64,000 nucleotides of DNA from Paenibacillus hamazuiensis (GTDB lineage: Bacteria > Bacillota > Bacilli > Paenibacillales > NBRC-103111), in assembly GCF_023276405.1 (NCBI RefSeq), contig NZ_JALRMO010000001.1:3658001-3722000 (forward strand), given 5' to 3'. The notes under the pieces were generated by a model. The model had not been told where the DNA came from. It worked only from the letters and a program-made list of their open reading frames with translations, and did no database searches. Shown piece by piece: positions 63,807 through 64,000 of the stretch. The translations under genes and the position numbers were made by a program. Numbering within the stretch: position 1 is the first letter of the stretch; the number at the start of each line of letters is the position of its first letter.

Positions 63807-64000
63807 ATGTTCAAAGCATTCAAAGGCACGCTTCGAAAAACGGGTGTCGCCGCACTGACCTGCCTTGCGCTGGCGGCCCCCGGACTTCCGGCACAACCGG
63901 CGGCTTCGGCGGCGCAGACCGGCGGCATCTCCGCTCCGCTGCGGCAAATGGAATATTTGACCCGCGGGCCGGTGGCCGTGAAAACGGACGGCGGCGTGTT
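63807..64000 (+). CDS. Rhamnogalacturonan lyase, N-terminal part (cut by window edge)
   Basis: 64 full codons are present. AAGGAGG lies seven bases before the ATG. A signal peptide (VAALTCLALAAPGLPAQPAA) is followed by PLRQMEYLTRGPVAVKTDGG, the N-terminal signature of PL11-type rhamnogalacturonan lyases such as YesW. The enzyme cleaves the rhamnogalacturonan I backbone of pectin outside the cell. It is divergent from the LplBCA-type importer, which should import the products. Confidence 0.88.
   Translation, partial: MFKAFKGTLRKTGVAALTCLALAAPGLPAQPAASAAQTGGISAPLRQMEYLTRGPVAVKTDGGV

Overview
The window looks like chromosome of a Gram-positive, high-GC member of the Paenibacillaceae (Paenibacillus or a near relative). 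Reasons: many sugar ABC importers of the Lpl/Ytc and MalF/MalG types, YesM/YesN-type two-component pairs, an Amj-type lipid II flippase, DUF5696 and DUF3977 proteins, strong Shine-Dalgarno sites of the AGGAGG kind, and intrinsic terminators after many genes. Most genes lie on the minus strand. No rRNA, tRNA, CRISPR array or prophage was seen.

Layout. 1-3463: a YesN/YesM two-component pair (regulator cut by the window edge) behind a DeoR regulator and a NUDIX hydrolase. 3464-10577: a PhnP-like metallo-hydrolase, a decayed ChbG/YdjC deacetylase, an HxlR/DoxX divergent pair, an autoregulated lacI-fucI (L-fucose isomerase) operon with a perfect 40-bp palindrome over its promoter, and a repeat protein of unknown function. 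10578-11593: intergenic DNA built almost entirely of repeats, including six copies of a 114-bp unit with two hairpins each. 11594-26597: an OmpR-type two-component system next to a large co-directional ABC import locus: MsmX-type ATPase, a giant binding protein with carbohydrate-binding-like domains, two permeases, a 277-bp imperfect palindrome, an NHL/TPR/Yip1-like membrane protein, a DUF5696 glycosidase-like exoprotein, and two further permeases. 26598-27372: a hairpin-rich cassette. 27373-33127: small housekeeping and accessory genes plus a decayed IS200/IS605 element. 33315-35493: a TetR-controlled membrane protein and a BadF/NagK-type kinase. 35702-39171: a CheY/CheX/CheA-like signalling cluster. 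39343-43348: two metabolic enzymes, then a flavin monooxygenase and an SsuC-type permease behind a sigma-A promoter and a terminator-bearing leader. 43412-52687: acetyltransferases, a eukaryotic-type HisA, an oxidoreductase and sulfatase, a lactonase and a second RpoD-like sigma factor. 53002-60061: another 114-bp hairpin array and mixed genes. 60124-64000: an LplABC-type importer divergent from a secreted rhamnogalacturonan lyase with a consensus cre site.

How the genes work together. The right end is a pectin (rhamnogalacturonan) unit: lyase outside, LplABC-type importer for the products, catabolite control through cre. The large locus at 13.8-26.6 kb carries two importer-like permease pairs, one ATPase, one binding protein and two large extracytoplasmic proteins; its substrate is unknown. 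Together with fucose isomerase, a sulfatase and a sugar-type dehydrogenase, the window points to a plant- or algal-polysaccharide degrader.

The most novel signals are non-coding: two copies of a compact structured RNA with compensatory base changes (35.5 and 56.1 kb), two related long imperfect palindromes (3.7 and 20.2 kb), and two arrays sharing the same 114-bp period and the same 52/62-bp hairpin spacing although their linkers have diverged. All functional calls rest on reading the sequence and on knowledge of protein families; no search was run.
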